Of a stretch of 44,122 nucleotides of DNA, positions 16,821-25,875 are shown piece by piece (position 1 is the first letter of the stretch; the number at the start of each line of letters is the position of its first letter). Source of the DNA: Lachnospiraceae bacterium (GTDB taxonomy: Bacteria > Bacillota > Clostridia > Lachnospirales > Lachnospiraceae); the NCBI GenBank assembly GCA_021153325.1, contig JAGKTQ010000022.1:1-44122 (forward strand), read 5' to 3'. Both the position numbers and the translations under genes were made by a program. The notes below the pieces were generated by a model. That model worked only from the letters and a program-made list of their open reading frames with translations. It was not told the DNA's origin and ran no database searches.

Positions 16821-18077
16821 TTACTTGGAAAACTGTACACTGATTCGTTCGAAATCTTCATTCAGTTTCCGGTACATCGCCATTGCTTCTTCTAGTTTAA
16901 CCTTTGCCGTGCCCATAATAGCATCATAAAAAGTTATCATTGTATTTGTAACCTGTGGGTTCAATTTTTTTCTTTCTGCTTTCTGACTGATCTGATCGAT
17001 CAATTCCTGCTTTGATTTTGCCGGCCTAAAGCTCCAATCCAGAGACAATGCAGAAACCTTATCTGCAACCTGCAAAATACGCTGCAATTTATTTTGCTGA
17101 CTATCGGTAATATGTCTCGGATAACCAGTTCCATCCCCACGTTCATGATGGCTGATCGCAAGATCCACGATTTCGTCTTTCATACGCCCTCTGAGCAGCT
17201 CCTCTGTTTTGTCTACATGAGTACGTAAAATCTTCATTTCATCTTCGCCGATTCTCCGTGGTGCATTTATCATATCCTTAGGCAGTTTCAACATACCAAT
17301 ATCATGCAAAAGTGCAGCGTAATACAAAATTTCCTGCTCTTGATCAGTCAGCATATATTTCTTTCCTAATTCTCCACTGACATATGCACAAACATGCGAA
17401 CAGACCGCATAGACTTCACTACAAAATCCAATGCAGTACATGAGCATTTGTAAATATTTTCGTTTATCTTCATTTGTAAAAATCAGATTTTCAAATAACT
17501 CATCCAATTCCTCTTTATATGTACCATCTTTCAGCTTCGTCAAAATATCATATTGCTCTATTGCTTTATAAAATAAGTTAAGACCTTCCTCAGACAGCTT
17601 ACTTCCACCAAACTTATGGAACATCTTATAATCAAATTTACTTCCCATTGCTGTATGATAAATGTCCATTTTTTCAGCAATATTAATATAAGATGCATAT
17701 TCTCTAATAGTTTTATCCCGCTCTAACTGCATAAGTTTCGAATAATCCGTATGATGATATAAAAGAATCCTGCTTTCTTTTTCCAGCGGCGATAAATACT
17801 TTAAGAACAAATATCCATAAATTGAGTGCGGCATATAATCTCTTCCCTCATAGCGAAGCACATCTTTTGGATCATCTGTTTTATACACTCCAATATCATG
17901 CAATGTTGCAAGCATTGCCAGATCAGCCATCTCAAAATCTTCAAGACCGCCTTTACACTGCACCATTTTATATACAATATATGCCACTCTGGAACCATGA
18001 TCCATAGTTCTGGCATCAATCGTCCTTAATGTATCTCTGATAAGGTAAAAAATATTTTTACTGCTAATATAATCCAT
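16821..18077 (-). CDS. Tandem-HD protein with an HD-GYP domain (c-di-GMP phosphodiesterase)
   Basis: A 418-residue soluble protein with two HD modules. The first has HGSRVAY (27-33) and LHDIG with HD at 60-61. The second, at about 250-380, has LHDIG with HD at 258-259 and the diagnostic HHERGDGTGYP (310-320), which matches the HHExxDGxGYP core of c-di-GMP-hydrolysing HD-GYP domains. Expected product is pGpG or GMP. It lies in the same unit as a diguanylate cyclase of opposite activity. No sensor or receiver domain is seen; the N-terminal HD may be regulatory. Confidence 0.85.
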   Translation of the reverse strand: MDYISSKNIFYLIRDTLRTIDARTMDHGSRVAYIVYKMVQCKGGLEDFEMADLAMLATLHDIGVYKTDDPKDVLRYEGRDYMPHSIYGYLFLKYLSPLEKESRILLYHHTDYSKLMQLERDKTIREYASYINIAEKMDIYHTAMGSKFDYKMFHKFGGSKLSEEGLNLFYKAIEQYDILTKLKDGTYKEELDELFENLIFTNEDKRKYLQMLMYCIGFCSEVYAVCSHVCAYVSGELGKKYMLTDQEQEILYYAALLHDIGMLKLPKDMINAPRRIGEDEMKILRTHVDKTEELLRGRMKDEIVDLAISHHERGDGTGYPRHITDSQQNKLQRILQVADKVSALSLDWSFRPAKSKQELIDQISQKAERKKLNPQVTNTMITFYDAIMGTAKVKLEEAMAMYRKLNEDFERISVQFSK

Positions 18078-18112
18078 CGAACAGCATACCCTCTCTCATC
18101 TTTTGTAGATGC

Positions 18113-18601
18113 TTAAATTTCTGTTAACATCCGTTTCATCGGAGTAAAACGAATACCATCTTTAGCTACTTCCGGCCCCAAATCCGCAAAACCAAGCTGA
18201 TGGTAAAACGCTACCCCATAAGGTGACGCATTTACGGTAACAATCTCTTTCCCTATTTCTGTTTTGATAAAATCCCACATAGTCCTCATTAAATAGCTTC
18301 CAACGCCTTGTCTATGGTAAGCTTCATCCACAAACAAAAGAGAAATATGCGTATCATTGCGCAGAGAAATCATACCGATGATTTTCCCCTTGTCCTCTGC
18401 CACAAACATATGATATACACCATTCAAAAACATACGATACAGGACAGAATCCGAAATAAAGTCAAAAAAACTGCTAATCCCTTCTTTTGTATAATCCTCA
18501 GCTTCAAACTTCATAAAGGTCTTCCATGTCATAGCCATGACATCGTCCCAATCTTCTTTTCTTGCCTTACGAATGAAATAAGGAAATCTTTCGTTTAACA
18601 T
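18113..18601 (-). CDS. GNAT-family N-acetyltransferase
   Basis: A 162-residue acetyltransferase. The acetyl-CoA binding motif A is visible as LFVDEAYHRQGVGSYLMRTM (about 99-118), and motif B as VTVNASPYGVAFYHQLGF (about 130-147). Substrate unknown. It lies 35 bp ahead of the HD-GYP gene on the same strand and is probably the first gene of the c-di-GMP cluster. Confidence 0.85.
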   Translation of the reverse strand: MLNERFPYFIRKARKEDWDDVMAMTWKTFMKFEAEDYTKEGISSFFDFISDSVLYRMFLNGVYHMFVAEDKGKIIGMISLRNDTHISLLFVDEAYHRQGVGSYLMRTMWDFIKTEIGKEIVTVNASPYGVAFYHQLGFADLGPEVAKDGIRFTPMKRMLTEI

Positions 18602-18677
18602 AATACTGTCTTCTTTCCGAACATATAATATAAAAATTATAGCCTACTATAGGAATTTTTACAAGAATATATGCATA

Positions 18678-19658
18678 TTAACTATTTACTTTGTTCAATA
18701 ATGGCAGTCCATTTTCTAATGCATAGGCATTTTCTAATGTTTCGATAGCAATTGCCTGCATTGCTTCTTCGGTAAAAAATCCCATATGAGAAGTGACTAC
18801 GACATTCGGAAATGTCATTAATCTGGCAAGATTATCATCCGTAATAATCTCATTAGAACGATCTTCAAAGAAAAGTCCTTCCTCTTCTTCGTAAACATCC
18901 AATCCTACACCACCAAATTTGCCTTCTCGTAATCCTTCAATGACAGCTTCCGTATCAATCAGTCTTCCTCTTGAAGTATTGATCAGATAAACCCCTTTTT
19001 TCATAAGGTCAATTGTCTTTTTATTAATAATATGCTCTGTTTCCGGCGTTAATGGACAGTGCAGACTGACAACATCTGCCTTTTCTACAAGCTCTTCCAC
19101 TGTTACATATTTTACATCCAAGTCTTTATTCGGATATGGGTCATATGCCAAAATCTGCATACCGAATCCCTTACAAATACGAATCATAGCCTGTCCAATT
19201 TTTCCCGTTCCAATAATGCCTGCTACTTTTTTGTTCAGATCGGTTCCCATCAGTCCATTCAGACTCATATTAAAATCTCTTGTACGGTTGTATGCCTTAT
19301 GGGTAAAACGATTCACGGTCAAAAGCAAAGCAACTGCAAATTCTGCAACAGCCTCCGGTGAATAACTTGGTACTCTGAGTACAGCTATCCTATCTCCTGC
19401 TGCTTTGATATCTACATTATTAAAACCTGCACTTCGCAAAAGGATTGCTTTTACTTTCATTTCACATAATTTATCAATCATCGGTGCTGTAACATAGTCA
19501 TTTACAAAAACACAGATGGCATCGTATCCATTTGCAAGAAATATCGTATCTTCATTACAGGGAAGCTCTATAAAATGAATGTCAAATCCATATTCCTTCC
19601 CAAGTGGCTCAAACCATTTTTTATCGTAGGGTTTTGTTCCGTAAAAAGCTATTTTCAT
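18678..19658 (-). CDS. D-lactate dehydrogenase-like 2-hydroxyacid dehydrogenase
   Basis: NAD-dependent enzyme of the D-isomer 2-hydroxyacid dehydrogenase family, most like fermentative LdhA: it would reduce pyruvate to D-lactate. The 326 residues include the NAD motif GIIGTGKIGQ, the arginine block INTSRGRLIDTEAVIEGL, a catalytic glutamate in DVYEEEEGLFFEDRS (the long loop typical of D-LDH) and the histidine in VVTSHMGFFTEEA. I start at the ATG at 19658, preceded by AGGAAGAGG 9 nt upstream; an in-frame ATG or alternative 13 codons earlier has no such site. Confidence 0.88.
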   Translation of the reverse strand: MKIAFYGTKPYDKKWFEPLGKEYGFDIHFIELPCNEDTIFLANGYDAICVFVNDYVTAPMIDKLCEMKVKAILLRSAGFNNVDIKAAGDRIAVLRVPSYSPEAVAEFAVALLLTVNRFTHKAYNRTRDFNMSLNGLMGTDLNKKVAGIIGTGKIGQAMIRICKGFGMQILAYDPYPNKDLDVKYVTVEELVEKADVVSLHCPLTPETEHIINKKTIDLMKKGVYLINTSRGRLIDTEAVIEGLREGKFGGVGLDVYEEEEGLFFEDRSNEIITDDNLARLMTFPNVVVTSHMGFFTEEAMQAIAIETLENAYALENGLPLLNKVNS

Positions 19659-19736
19659 ATTTGTTGTCCTCTTCCTTTCATGTATTCTCAACAACATTAT
19701 ATGATTTTTCTTTATTTTTATCCTGAAAAATCTTTG

Positions 19737-20264
19737 TTAAAAAATACGGAATATTCTTTCGATACCATTCTGGAAAAATGTTTTTACATCATTGCCCAGA
19801 TCAACAAAAAAATTACCAATTCCTTGAAAAAAACTATCGGCACTGTCTTGTGCCACATCTGCCAGTACCTGCTCAGGATTTTCCAACAGTTCTCCGCCAT
19901 ATTCCGCATACAGCTCTTTGGCTTTTTCTGCTAAAGCTTCTGTATCCAATTCCCACGAATTTATCGTATTGACCAATTTCACAATACTTTCTTTTTCTTC
20001 CTCAGTCAGCGTAATCTGAAGCTCTGCTTCCCCTTCCGCAATGGCTGCTCTTACAGCCTCCTCAGAATCCAAAGCGCCTGAAGCAATTTTTCCTATAATA
20101 TAGTTTACGATCTGGTCTGCCTGTTCTTTGGTCAAAGACTCTACTGCTTCATCTGTAATCTGTTGTGCCTGCACCATTGGAACCGGTAAAATGAGCAAAC
20201 TAAATACCATCAAAAAAACAGTTACTATTTTGTTTCGTTTCCTTATGTTAGCCCCATGTTTCAT
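19737..20264 (-). CDS. Small secreted protein, uncharacterised
   Basis: A 175-residue protein with a clear signal peptide: basic start (KHGANIRKRNK), hydrophobic core VTVFLMVFSLLILPVP, and likely cleavage after VQA at about residue 33. The mature part is acidic and helical with alternating Glu/Ala blocks (EKEQADQIVNYIIGK-like), somewhat like DUF1002 proteins in composition; I do not assign a family. It starts 10 bp after the hydrolase gene and its ribosome site AGGAG overlaps that gene's stop codon, so the two are coupled. Confidence 0.6.
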   Translation of the reverse strand: MKHGANIRKRNKIVTVFLMVFSLLILPVPMVQAQQITDEAVESLTKEQADQIVNYIIGKIASGALDSEEAVRAAIAEGEAELQITLTEEEKESIVKLVNTINSWELDTEALAEKAKELYAEYGGELLENPEQVLADVAQDSADSFFQGIGNFFVDLGNDVKTFFQNGIERIFRIF

Positions 20265-20274
20265 TTTATTATAC

Positions 20275-21231
20275 TTACTCCTGTTCTGCCATTTCCATCG
20301 CTGCTAATTTGTCCTCAAGCCAGTTGTAAATATCATTTACAACCTGTTCCCTTTCTGGCTCATTCAAAAGCTCATGACGCCCAGTTTCATATTTTTTCAC
20401 GGTAATATCCTGCATTCCCACTTCTTTAAAAGAATCTATAGATGCCTGTACTCCTTTAAAATAATCGCCTACCGGATCATCTGTTCCCGATGCAAACATA
20501 ACAGGAAGGTTCTTTGGCATATTGGCAAGATTTTCTTTCTTATATAATCTCCAAATTAATTCAAATAATGTCTGAAAACCATTCACCGTAAAAGTAAATC
20601 CACACAGCTTATCATCCATATATGCATCTACTTTTTCCGTATCTTTGGAAAGCCAGTCTGCAACTGTTCTTGGGTTTTCAATTTTTGCATTGTATTTGCC
20701 AAAACTGCATTTATTAAGAAATTCACTCACATGTTTAGAACCGCAAAATGCTTTCTGAATGGCAGCTATCGCCCTTGCTGACAGAAGCAGCCCTTTTGAC
20801 TGCATACCGGTTCCTAACAAAATAGCTCCATCAATTCCGGTTCCATATTTACAAAGATAATTTCTTGTAATAAAAGAACCCATACTGTGTCCCATAATAA
20901 AACATGGAACTCCCGGATATGCCTCCTGTGTCAATTTTTTCAATCTATGTACATCTCTGACAACTACTGTCGCCGGATCATTCTCACAAAAATATCCGTA
21001 AGTTCCGCCTTCCGGCACAGAAAGTCCATGTCCTAAATGGTCATTTCCTATTACGAGAAACCCTTTCTCTGCCATCTTTTCTGCAAAATCATGATAACGG
21101 TCCACATATTCTGCCATACCATGCACGATCTGAAGTACTGCCTTTGGCTTATCTTCCGGTATCCAGCGGATTGCGTGAATTTTCGTTACATTATCCCTTG
21201 AATCAAAATAAAATTCCTCTTTTTTTATCAT
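20275..21231 (-). CDS. Alpha/beta hydrolase, monoacylglycerol lipase/lysophospholipase-like
   Basis: A 318-residue cytoplasmic serine hydrolase of the Hydrolase_4 (S33-like) group. The HGMAEYVDRYHDFAE block, GNDHLGHGLS, the nucleophile elbow GHSMGS, the acid in SGTDDPVGD and the histidine in GRHELLNEPER form a complete catalytic set. Such enzymes cleave monoglycerides or lysophospholipids; the natural substrate is not known. It is followed after 10 bp by the small secreted protein gene. Confidence 0.87.
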   Translation of the reverse strand: MIKKEEFYFDSRDNVTKIHAIRWIPEDKPKAVLQIVHGMAEYVDRYHDFAEKMAEKGFLVIGNDHLGHGLSVPEGGTYGYFCENDPATVVVRDVHRLKKLTQEAYPGVPCFIMGHSMGSFITRNYLCKYGTGIDGAILLGTGMQSKGLLLSARAIAAIQKAFCGSKHVSEFLNKCSFGKYNAKIENPRTVADWLSKDTEKVDAYMDDKLCGFTFTVNGFQTLFELIWRLYKKENLANMPKNLPVMFASGTDDPVGDYFKGVQASIDSFKEVGMQDITVKKYETGRHELLNEPEREQVVNDIYNWLEDKLAAMEMAEQE

Positions 21232-21290
21232 ATTGTATTCCCTCCCAATCTCCCGCTTTTCTCAAAAAATACTTATAAATTTCCAAGAAA

Positions 21291-21328
21291 AATGGGTTCA
21301 TGATTTTCTTATCCACCATGAACCCATT
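21291..21328 (-). terminator. Intrinsic terminator of metG
   Basis: AATGGGTTCATG (21291-21302) pairs perfectly with CATGAACCCATT (21317-21328). On the minus strand the stem ends in TTTTTCTT. It closes the metG unit about 75 bp after the stop codon. Confidence 0.85.
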
Positions 21329-21401
21329 ATACATGACTATTCAAAATTAGTCACGCATTGTATACGCAATTTCCATTTTTCTTCAAAGATTTAAGAAAAA
21401 T

Positions 21402-23366
21402 TTAACAGATTTCTGCTCCCGCCGGCATTTCTTTTTCCGGTGTAAGTAATGCTAGATTACCATCTGCATCTTCTGCACAAAGAAGCATACCTTCAGAAAC
21501 CACACCTGCCAAAGTAGCTGGTTTTAAGTTAACCAGTACCATAACTTTCTTTCCTACCATTTCTTCAGCACTGTAGTGCTGTTTGATACCGGAAACGATC
21601 TGTTTTACTTCACTACCGATACGCACCTGTGAGCAAAGAAGCTTCTTGGATTTCTTAACTTCTTCACAGGCAATGATCTCACCTACCTGGAACTGTAATT
21701 TTTCAAAATCTTCATAAGAAATTTCTGGTTTCTTTTCAATATCGATTACATTTTCCGGTACTTCTTGATCACCTTCTGCTTCTTTTCTTCTTGCCTCAAA
21801 CATAGCTTCTGCCTTTTCCGTCACTTCTTTTACATCCAGACGAGCAAATAAAATTTCCGGTTTGTCCGTTACTTTATTGCCAGATGGATACAGGCCGAAC
21901 TTGGAAACTTCTTCAAAGGAACGAAGCTCTGTATTTAACTGCTCTACAATCTTTGCAGCGGTGTTCGGCATATACGGCTCTAAAAGACTTGCTCCAATCG
22001 TAATGCTTTCTACTAAGTTGTAAAGTACAGTGGCAAGTCGGTCTTTCTTTGCCTCATCTTTTGCCAATACCCATGGTTCTGTTTCATCAATGTATTTGTT
22101 GCAGCGTTTGAACAAAGCAAAAATTTCACTAATTGCATCTGCCACACGAAGTTCATCCATTTTCTTGCTTACTTTTTCATAAGTGCCAGTTACTACAGCC
22201 TTCAGATCTTCATCCATAGTATCTGTAACACCCTTGTCGGCAACTACACCGTCAAAATATTTGTTGCTCATAGAAATCGTTCTGTTCACAAGATTTCCAA
22301 GTGTATTAGCAAGGTCGGAATTCATTCTCTCGACCATCAATTCCCAAGTAATCACACCATCGTTTTCAAACGGCATTTCATGAAGCACGAAATATCTTAC
22401 TGCATCTACGCCAAAGAAATCTACCAGATCATCTGCATAAATTACATTTCCTTTGGATTTACTCATCTTGCCATCACCCTGTAATAACCACGGATGTCCA
22501 AAAATCTGCTTTGGAAGCGGCTCGCCAAGTGCCATTAAGAAGATTGGCCAATAAAGTGTATGGAAACGGATAATATCTTTACCGATCAGGTGCAGATCTG
22601 CCGGCCAATATTTATGATACTGGTCACTGCTTTCGCCATCACATTCATATCCAACTCCAGTAATATAGTTTGTTAATGCATCCAACCATACATAAATGAC
22701 ATGCTTGTCATCAAAATCTACCGGAATACCCCATTTAAAGGATGTTCTGGATACACATAAATCCTGAAGTCCCGGAAGAAGGAAGTTGTTCATCATCTCA
22801 TTTTTACGAGATACAGGCTGAATAAATTCCGGATGCGTATTAATATGTTCAATCAATTTATCTGCATATTTGCTCATTCTAAAGAAGTATGCTTCTTCCT
22901 TTGCAGGTTTTACTTCTCTTCCACAGTCCGGGCATTTACCGTCTACAAGCTGGGATTCTGTCCAGAAGGATTCACAAGGAGTACAATACATTCCTTCGTA
23001 AGCTCCTTTATAAATATCTCCCTGATCATATAACTTTTTGAAGATCTTCTGCACCTGTTTTTCATGATAATCGTCTGTGGTACGGATAAATTTATCATAG
23101 GAAGTTCCCATTAAATCCCATATATCTTTGATCTGCGCAGAAACATTATCTACATATTCCTTCGGTGTAATTCCTGCTTCCTGTGCTTTGATCTCAATTT
23201 TCTGTCCATGCTCATCTGTACCAGTCTGGAAAAATACGTCATAACCGTCTTTTCTCTTAAATCTTGCAATACTGTCTGCAAGAACTGCCTCATAAGTATT
23301 TCCGATATGAGGTTTGCCTGATGTATAGGCGATTGCTGTTGTAATGTAATACTTACCTTTGTTCAT
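21402..23366 (-). CDS. metG: Methionyl-tRNA synthetase
   Basis: Charges tRNA-Met. The 654 residues show the HIGN version of the class I HIGH motif (HIGNTYEAVLADSIARF), TGTDEHGQKIE, a zinc module (CTPCESFW and CPDCG, four cysteines), KMSKSKGN, an anticodon-binding domain, and a C-terminal EMAP/Trbp111-like tRNA-binding domain (FEKLQFQVGEIIACEEVKKS onward), so the protein is the dimeric form. The start at 23366 is fixed by AGGAGGAG just upstream; a longer frame reaching 23402 would run over that site. Expression is controlled by a T-box leader. Confidence 0.97.
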   Translation of the reverse strand: MNKGKYYITTAIAYTSGKPHIGNTYEAVLADSIARFKRKDGYDVFFQTGTDEHGQKIEIKAQEAGITPKEYVDNVSAQIKDIWDLMGTSYDKFIRTTDDYHEKQVQKIFKKLYDQGDIYKGAYEGMYCTPCESFWTESQLVDGKCPDCGREVKPAKEEAYFFRMSKYADKLIEHINTHPEFIQPVSRKNEMMNNFLLPGLQDLCVSRTSFKWGIPVDFDDKHVIYVWLDALTNYITGVGYECDGESSDQYHKYWPADLHLIGKDIIRFHTLYWPIFLMALGEPLPKQIFGHPWLLQGDGKMSKSKGNVIYADDLVDFFGVDAVRYFVLHEMPFENDGVITWELMVERMNSDLANTLGNLVNRTISMSNKYFDGVVADKGVTDTMDEDLKAVVTGTYEKVSKKMDELRVADAISEIFALFKRCNKYIDETEPWVLAKDEAKKDRLATVLYNLVESITIGASLLEPYMPNTAAKIVEQLNTELRSFEEVSKFGLYPSGNKVTDKPEILFARLDVKEVTEKAEAMFEARRKEAEGDQEVPENVIDIEKKPEISYEDFEKLQFQVGEIIACEEVKKSKKLLCSQVRIGSEVKQIVSGIKQHYSAEEMVGKKVMVLVNLKPATLAGVVSEGMLLCAEDADGNLALLTPEKEMPAGAEIC

Positions 23367-23426
23367 TTCTCTCCTCCTGTATAAATATAAAAATTTCACC
23401 ATTGGCTTGTGCGATTTTGTAATAAC

Positions 23427-23757
23427 AAAAAAACGCCTTTCTGCATTATCTAATAATGCAGGAAGACGTATGATAACGTGTTACCACTTCCATTTATTTA
23501 TTCCTCACGGAATAAATCTCATCAGGTACAAGGTTTGCTATCGCTTCCCCTTATATCTTTCCGCTATAACAGGCGGAACCTGTCGCAGCCTTACCGTATC
23601 CGGTTCGGTGCGCTGCTCAGAAGCCATGTTCAATCTGTTTTCCCTTCTTCCCTCTCAGCCACTATGCAACCTGATATGACAATTTCTGATTCGCATAAAA
23701 TGGGAAGTTCTCTGTAAAGTTTCCGCAAATTTACTCTCTTCTTCACTGCGTTTTTCT
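23427..23757 (-). promoter_or_regulatory. Methionine T-box leader of metG
   Basis: A tRNA-sensing attenuator. The T-box itself, GGAAGTGGTAACACGT (23476-23491), is followed by a terminator: stem ACGTCTTCCTGCATTA with TAATGCAGAAAGGCGT, then T7 (23427-23469). The 5' part has the Stem I landmarks AAGAGAGTA near the start and a GGTTG...GTGGCTGAGAGG distal loop. The specifier position reads ATG at 23625-23627 in GAACATGGC, matching methionine. Uncharged tRNA-Met is expected to stabilise the antiterminator and raise metG expression. Confidence 0.88.
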
Positions 23758-23763
23758 TTTTTT

Positions 23764-23792
23764 AGACTAACATAATTTTTTCATTTTGTAAA
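23764..23792 (-). promoter_or_regulatory. Probable promoter of the metG T-box transcript
   Basis: TTTACA (23787-23792), 17 bp, TAGTCT (23764-23769) on the minus strand; the -10 is weak. It would start the transcript near 23757, directly at the T-box Stem I. It begins 2 bp past the MATE gene stop codon. Confidence 0.45.
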
Positions 23793-23794
23793 TG

Positions 23795-25138
23795 TTACTG
23801 TACTAAATTTTTTCTACACCATTGTCCAGTCAAATAACGCATGCCGGAAATAACATAATTGATCACCCAGCCGACCGGCACTGCCATCCATACTGCCTGC
23901 ACTCCGATTACCGGTGTCATCAAAAAGGCAAAGGAAACGCGAAATGCCAGATTCATTAAATTAGCGATCGTAAAGACAAGCACATCGCCGGCGCCTCTTA
24001 ACACACCATCCGTTGATGCTTTTAAACCAATAAAAACGAAGAAATAAGCAATAAATGACAAATAACTTACACCCGTCTCAAAGGCTTCTCCCGATGCTCC
24101 TTCCTCCATAAACAGCTGGATCAAAGGATGTTTGAATAGAAGCAGGATGACACAGATCACCACAGCAAATGCAACTATGATCCTATAACTTGCCCGATAC
24201 CCTTTTCGTACACGCTCCGTCTGTCCGGCACCCATATTTTGCGCTGTAAACGTGGATACTGCATTTCCCATAGAAATCATAGGCACAATACAGATAGATT
24301 CCAGTCGCATAGCTGCAGTATAACCCGCAAGCACTGCAGAACCAAACCCATTGACTACCGACTGCACTAACAGCATACCAATCGATACAATAGATTGTTG
24401 TATAATAGATGGAATGGCTACTATTACCATTTTCTTTAATGTTTTACTATCAAAAAACCTTCCTTTTCCATCATATGCCCGCAATTTTTTTAGCAAAACA
24501 AGGAAGGATAAAACTGCTGCAATTCCCTGTGCAATGACAGTTGCTATAGCAACTCCAGCGACTCCCATATTTAAAATACGCACTGCATACAAATCGAAAA
24601 AAATATTTAAAACAGAGGAAAATATCAAAAAATAGAGCGATGTCTTAGAATCTCCAAGTGCATTAAAAATGGATGCCAGTACGTTATACATGAACAAAAA
24701 GGGCAGTCCCATAAAATAAATCCGCAAGTACATCGCTGCGTCTGTCATAATATTATCTGGTGTACCTAGTGCCTGTAATATCCGAACATGATAAGCAATT
24801 CCTATACCTCCAAGCAAGATGCTGACCACTAAAAAGCTGAGCATTGCAGTAGAAACAGCGGTCTTCATTTTGCTGTTCTCCTTTGCACCCAGAAACTGTG
24901 AAATCACTACGGACGCACCAGTTCCGCCGCCTATGGCGATCATAACGAATACGGTCGTTAATGAATAAGATGCACCTACTGCTGCAAGTGCATCTTGTCC
25001 TACATATTTTCCCACTATAATGGTATCAACCATATTATAAAATTGCTGAAACAAATTCCCAAGAATCATTGGAAGTGCAAAAATAAGCAGCCCTTTTCCC
25101 GGAGAACCTGTTGTTAAATCGATTGCTTTCGCTTTCAT
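23795..25138 (-). CDS. MATE-family multidrug/toxic compound exporter
   Basis: A 447-residue membrane protein with about twelve helices in two similar halves. The N-terminus (GSPGKGLLIFALPMILGNLF, then QQFYNMVDTIIVGKYVG) is the hallmark of clostridial MATE proteins; the second half begins near VAIPSIIQQSIVSIGMLLVQ. Uses Na+ or H+ gradients to export drugs or metabolites; substrate unknown. It starts one base after the rpe stop codon, with AAGG inside the end of rpe, so it is translationally coupled to rpe. Confidence 0.92.
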   Translation of the reverse strand: MKAKAIDLTTGSPGKGLLIFALPMILGNLFQQFYNMVDTIIVGKYVGQDALAAVGASYSLTTVFVMIAIGGGTGASVVISQFLGAKENSKMKTAVSTAMLSFLVVSILLGGIGIAYHVRILQALGTPDNIMTDAAMYLRIYFMGLPFLFMYNVLASIFNALGDSKTSLYFLIFSSVLNIFFDLYAVRILNMGVAGVAIATVIAQGIAAVLSFLVLLKKLRAYDGKGRFFDSKTLKKMVIVAIPSIIQQSIVSIGMLLVQSVVNGFGSAVLAGYTAAMRLESICIVPMISMGNAVSTFTAQNMGAGQTERVRKGYRASYRIIVAFAVVICVILLLFKHPLIQLFMEEGASGEAFETGVSYLSFIAYFFVFIGLKASTDGVLRGAGDVLVFTIANLMNLAFRVSFAFLMTPVIGVQAVWMAVPVGWVINYVISGMRYLTGQWCRKNLVQ

Positions 25139-25139
25139 T

Positions 25140-25787
25140 TTATATACCTTTTTGAAGTAATGCTTTCACATTATCCTTTATATTTCCTTTAAATACTGCA
25201 GAACCTGCTACAATTACATTCGCTCCGGCTTCCAATACATCTTTCACATTTCCTGCATGAATACCACCATCTACTTCTACATCTACATGGAGTCCTGCAT
25301 CCTTTATCATTCCCCGAACTTCCTTCACTTTATCCAAAGTTTCCGGAATAAATGACTGTCCACCAAATCCCGGCTCCACCGTCATGACCAATACCATTTC
25401 TACCATAGATAAGTAAGGTCTCACTGCTTCTGAAGGTGTTCCTGGTTTGATCGTGATTCCAGCCTTTATTCCAAAGGAATGAATCAAGTCGATTGTTTCT
25501 TTTATTTTATCTGTCGCTTCTACATGAAATGTAATAATGTCGGCTCCACATTTTGCAAACTCTTCAATGTAACGCTCCGGTTCTGTTATCATAAGATGCA
25601 CATCAAATACCTTATCTGTTGCTTTTCTTATGGAAGAAATGACTGGCATACCATAAGAAATGGACGGTACAAATATGCCATCCATAACGTCAATGTGAAG
25701 ATATTCTGCTCCTGCTTCACAGGCTTCCTTTATCTGTTCTCCTAATATTGTAAAATCCGCGGATAAAATAGACGGCGATAAAATCAT
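25140..25787 (-). CDS. rpe: Ribulose-phosphate 3-epimerase
   Basis: Interconverts ribulose 5-phosphate and xylulose 5-phosphate in the pentose phosphate pathway. The 215-residue TIM barrel shows LSPSILSADF at the N-terminus, HIDVMDGIFVPSISYG, FDVHLMITEPE, MTVEPGFGGQSF and VEVDGGI, with the metal-binding His and Asp residues in place. The ATG at 25787 follows AGAGGAAATC; an upstream extension lacks support and overlaps the preceding gene. The transketolase halves, in the same pathway, lie about 1 kb upstream on the same strand. Confidence 0.96.
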   Translation of the reverse strand: MILSPSILSADFTILGEQIKEACEAGAEYLHIDVMDGIFVPSISYGMPVISSIRKATDKVFDVHLMITEPERYIEEFAKCGADIITFHVEATDKIKETIDLIHSFGIKAGITIKPGTPSEAVRPYLSMVEMVLVMTVEPGFGGQSFIPETLDKVKEVRGMIKDAGLHVDVEVDGGIHAGNVKDVLEAGANVIVAGSAVFKGNIKDNVKALLQKGI

Positions 25788-25875
25788 GATTTCCTCTTTT
25801 CTGTGCTTTATGCACACTCGTATTTTTGTTTGCGTGATTATCATACAAAATTTCCCAAGAGATTGCAATATCTGC

